Shown here piece by piece: positions 6,085 through 6,561 of a stretch of DNA of 6,561 bases. Both the position numbers and the translations under genes were made by a program. The stretch covers positions 1 through 6,561 of the forward strand of contig JARDZH010000112.1 in the NCBI GenBank assembly GCA_029240955.1, given 5' to 3'. Each line of letters opens with the position of its first letter. Positions within the stretch are counted from its first letter, which is position 1. The notes under the pieces were generated by a model. The model did not search any database. It saw only the letters and a list, made by a program, of their open reading frames with translations, and was not told the DNA's origin. This DNA comes from Pseudomonas sp. (GTDB taxonomy: Bacteria; Pseudomonadota; Gammaproteobacteria; Pseudomonadales; Pseudomonadaceae).

Positions 6085-6477
6085 ATGACCCCTGCCCGTC
6101 TTCTCGCGCCTATTGGCCTCGCCTTGCTCACCGCCTGCGCGCAAACGCCCAGTCATACCGTCTCTGTCGAAGAGCAAAGCGATTGCCCGGCGCATCTGAC
6201 TACCGGGCAGCTTTTGATTCTCACCCTTCCGAGCAACCCCACCACTGGCTTCCGTTGGCAGGTGCAGAATCCCGCGTCGAACGTGCTGCACAGTCTCGGC
6301 CCTGAGGTGTATTCCAGCGCGGAGCAGATGGACATGGTCGGAAGCGCGGGCAAGTCGGTCTGGCGATACAAGGCTGCCGAGGCCGGCACCGGGCGTCTGC
6401 TGATGGTGTATCAGCAGCCCTGGGCGCCTGAAGTCACGCCGCAAGCGACGTTCGACTGTTCGATCACTGTGCACTGA
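6085..6477 (+). CDS. icp: Chagasin-like cysteine peptidase inhibitor lipoprotein (MEROPS I42)
   Basis: A 130-residue protein with a lipoprotein signal: hydrophobic residues 6-16 and the lipobox LTAC with C18 as the lipidated residue. Ala follows it, so outer-membrane sorting by the +2 rule is expected. The mature part is an Ig-like inhibitor fold of the chagasin/ICP family, which blocks papain-type cysteine peptidases by pushing three loops into the active site. The loops are visible: NPTTGF (51-56), GSAGKSVW (86-93, in place of the GxGG loop) and QPW (111-113, where most members have RPW). C34 and C125 could form a disulfide. The ATG at 6085 has only a weak GGA about 7 nt upstream; no better start gives a complete signal peptide. 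It follows the Lon gene, but REP units lie between them, so separate transcription is likely. In P. aeruginosa the inhibitor PA0778 (Icp) adjoins a Lon-type protease gene. The physiological target peptidase here is unknown. Confidence 0.85.
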   Translation: MTPARLLAPIGLALLTACAQTPSHTVSVEEQSDCPAHLTTGQLLILTLPSNPTTGFRWQVQNPASNVLHSLGPEVYSSAEQMDMVGSAGKSVWRYKAAEAGTGRLLMVYQQPWAPEVTPQATFDCSITVH

Positions 6478-6505
6478 ACCAGCACCGGCTTATCGGACAT
6501 CAGGC

Positions 6506-6529
6506 TGCGCCCCATGCATCCGGGGCGTA
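6506..6529 (+). other. GC-rich hairpin after the ICP gene
   Basis: CGCCCC (6508-6513) and GGGGCG (6522-6527) form a 6-bp stem around an 8-nt loop, extendable by one G-U and one T-A pair. It begins about 29 nt after the stop codon. The following bases (AACTT) are not a proper T run, so it is at best a weak terminator. It also overlaps the expected -35 and spacer region of the -10-like box at 6537-6542. Confidence 0.35.
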
Positions 6530-6536
6530 ACTTGGC

Positions 6537-6542
6537 TAGAAT
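6537..6542 (+). promoter_or_regulatory. Possible -10 box for a gene beyond the right edge
   Basis: TAGAAT in GGCTAGAATGCCGCCC is close to the sigma-70 -10 consensus and resembles many Pseudomonas housekeeping promoters. The -35 position (about 6514-6519) is ATGCAT, which is poor. The gene it would serve is not in the window. Confidence 0.4.
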
Positions 6543-6561
6543 GCCGCCCTTTCAGATTCCC

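Noticed and set aside
6541..6561. ATG at 6541 as the start of a new gene
   Set aside because: It overlaps a -10-like box, has no ribosome site before it, and only seven codons are visible.

Overview
The window looks like a chromosomal segment from a Pseudomonas of the fluorescens/syringae type. Three things point there: the high G+C, proteobacterial codon use; the REP units after the Lon gene, which carry the TGTAGGAGC...GCTTGCCCGCGA signature common in that genus; and a Lon-type protease followed by a chagasin-type inhibitor, an order I recall from P. aeruginosa as asrA-icp (PA0779-PA0778). The species cannot be fixed from the sequence alone.

Left part (1-3175, minus strand): three genes packed as one unit, read right to left. 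The first encodes an exported cupredoxin-like protein of the type usually labelled 'methylamine utilization protein'. The second encodes a membrane-bound c-di-GMP enzyme with a periplasmic sensor, HAMP, a degenerate GGDEF domain and an intact EAL domain. The third is the start of an exported DUF3034-like protein that runs off the left edge. Genes 1 and 2 overlap by 4 nt (ATGA), and genes 2 and 3 are 3 nt apart, so co-transcription and translational coupling are likely. The arrangement suggests a redox or copper protein, a sensory c-di-GMP phosphodiesterase and an envelope protein acting in one envelope-to-c-di-GMP circuit. The signal is unknown and this link is inference.

Middle (3176-3434): a divergent intergenic region. 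It holds two compact hairpins, then a rho-independent-looking terminator pointing right, then a very good heat-shock (sigma-32) promoter immediately before the Lon gene. The terminator lies upstream of that promoter and has no visible gene to end, so a small RNA or an attenuated longer leader is possible.

Right part (3435-6477, plus strand): a complete 805-residue Lon protease with all catalytic residues, probably the second Lon paralogue (AsrA type) rather than the clpX-linked housekeeping copy. A 232-nt gap follows with three REP units and a nested perfect palindrome. Next comes a lipoprotein of the chagasin/ICP (MEROPS I42) inhibitor family. The last 84 nt hold a hairpin and a -10-like box that may belong to a gene beyond the right edge.

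No rRNA, tRNA, insertion sequence or CRISPR array was seen.
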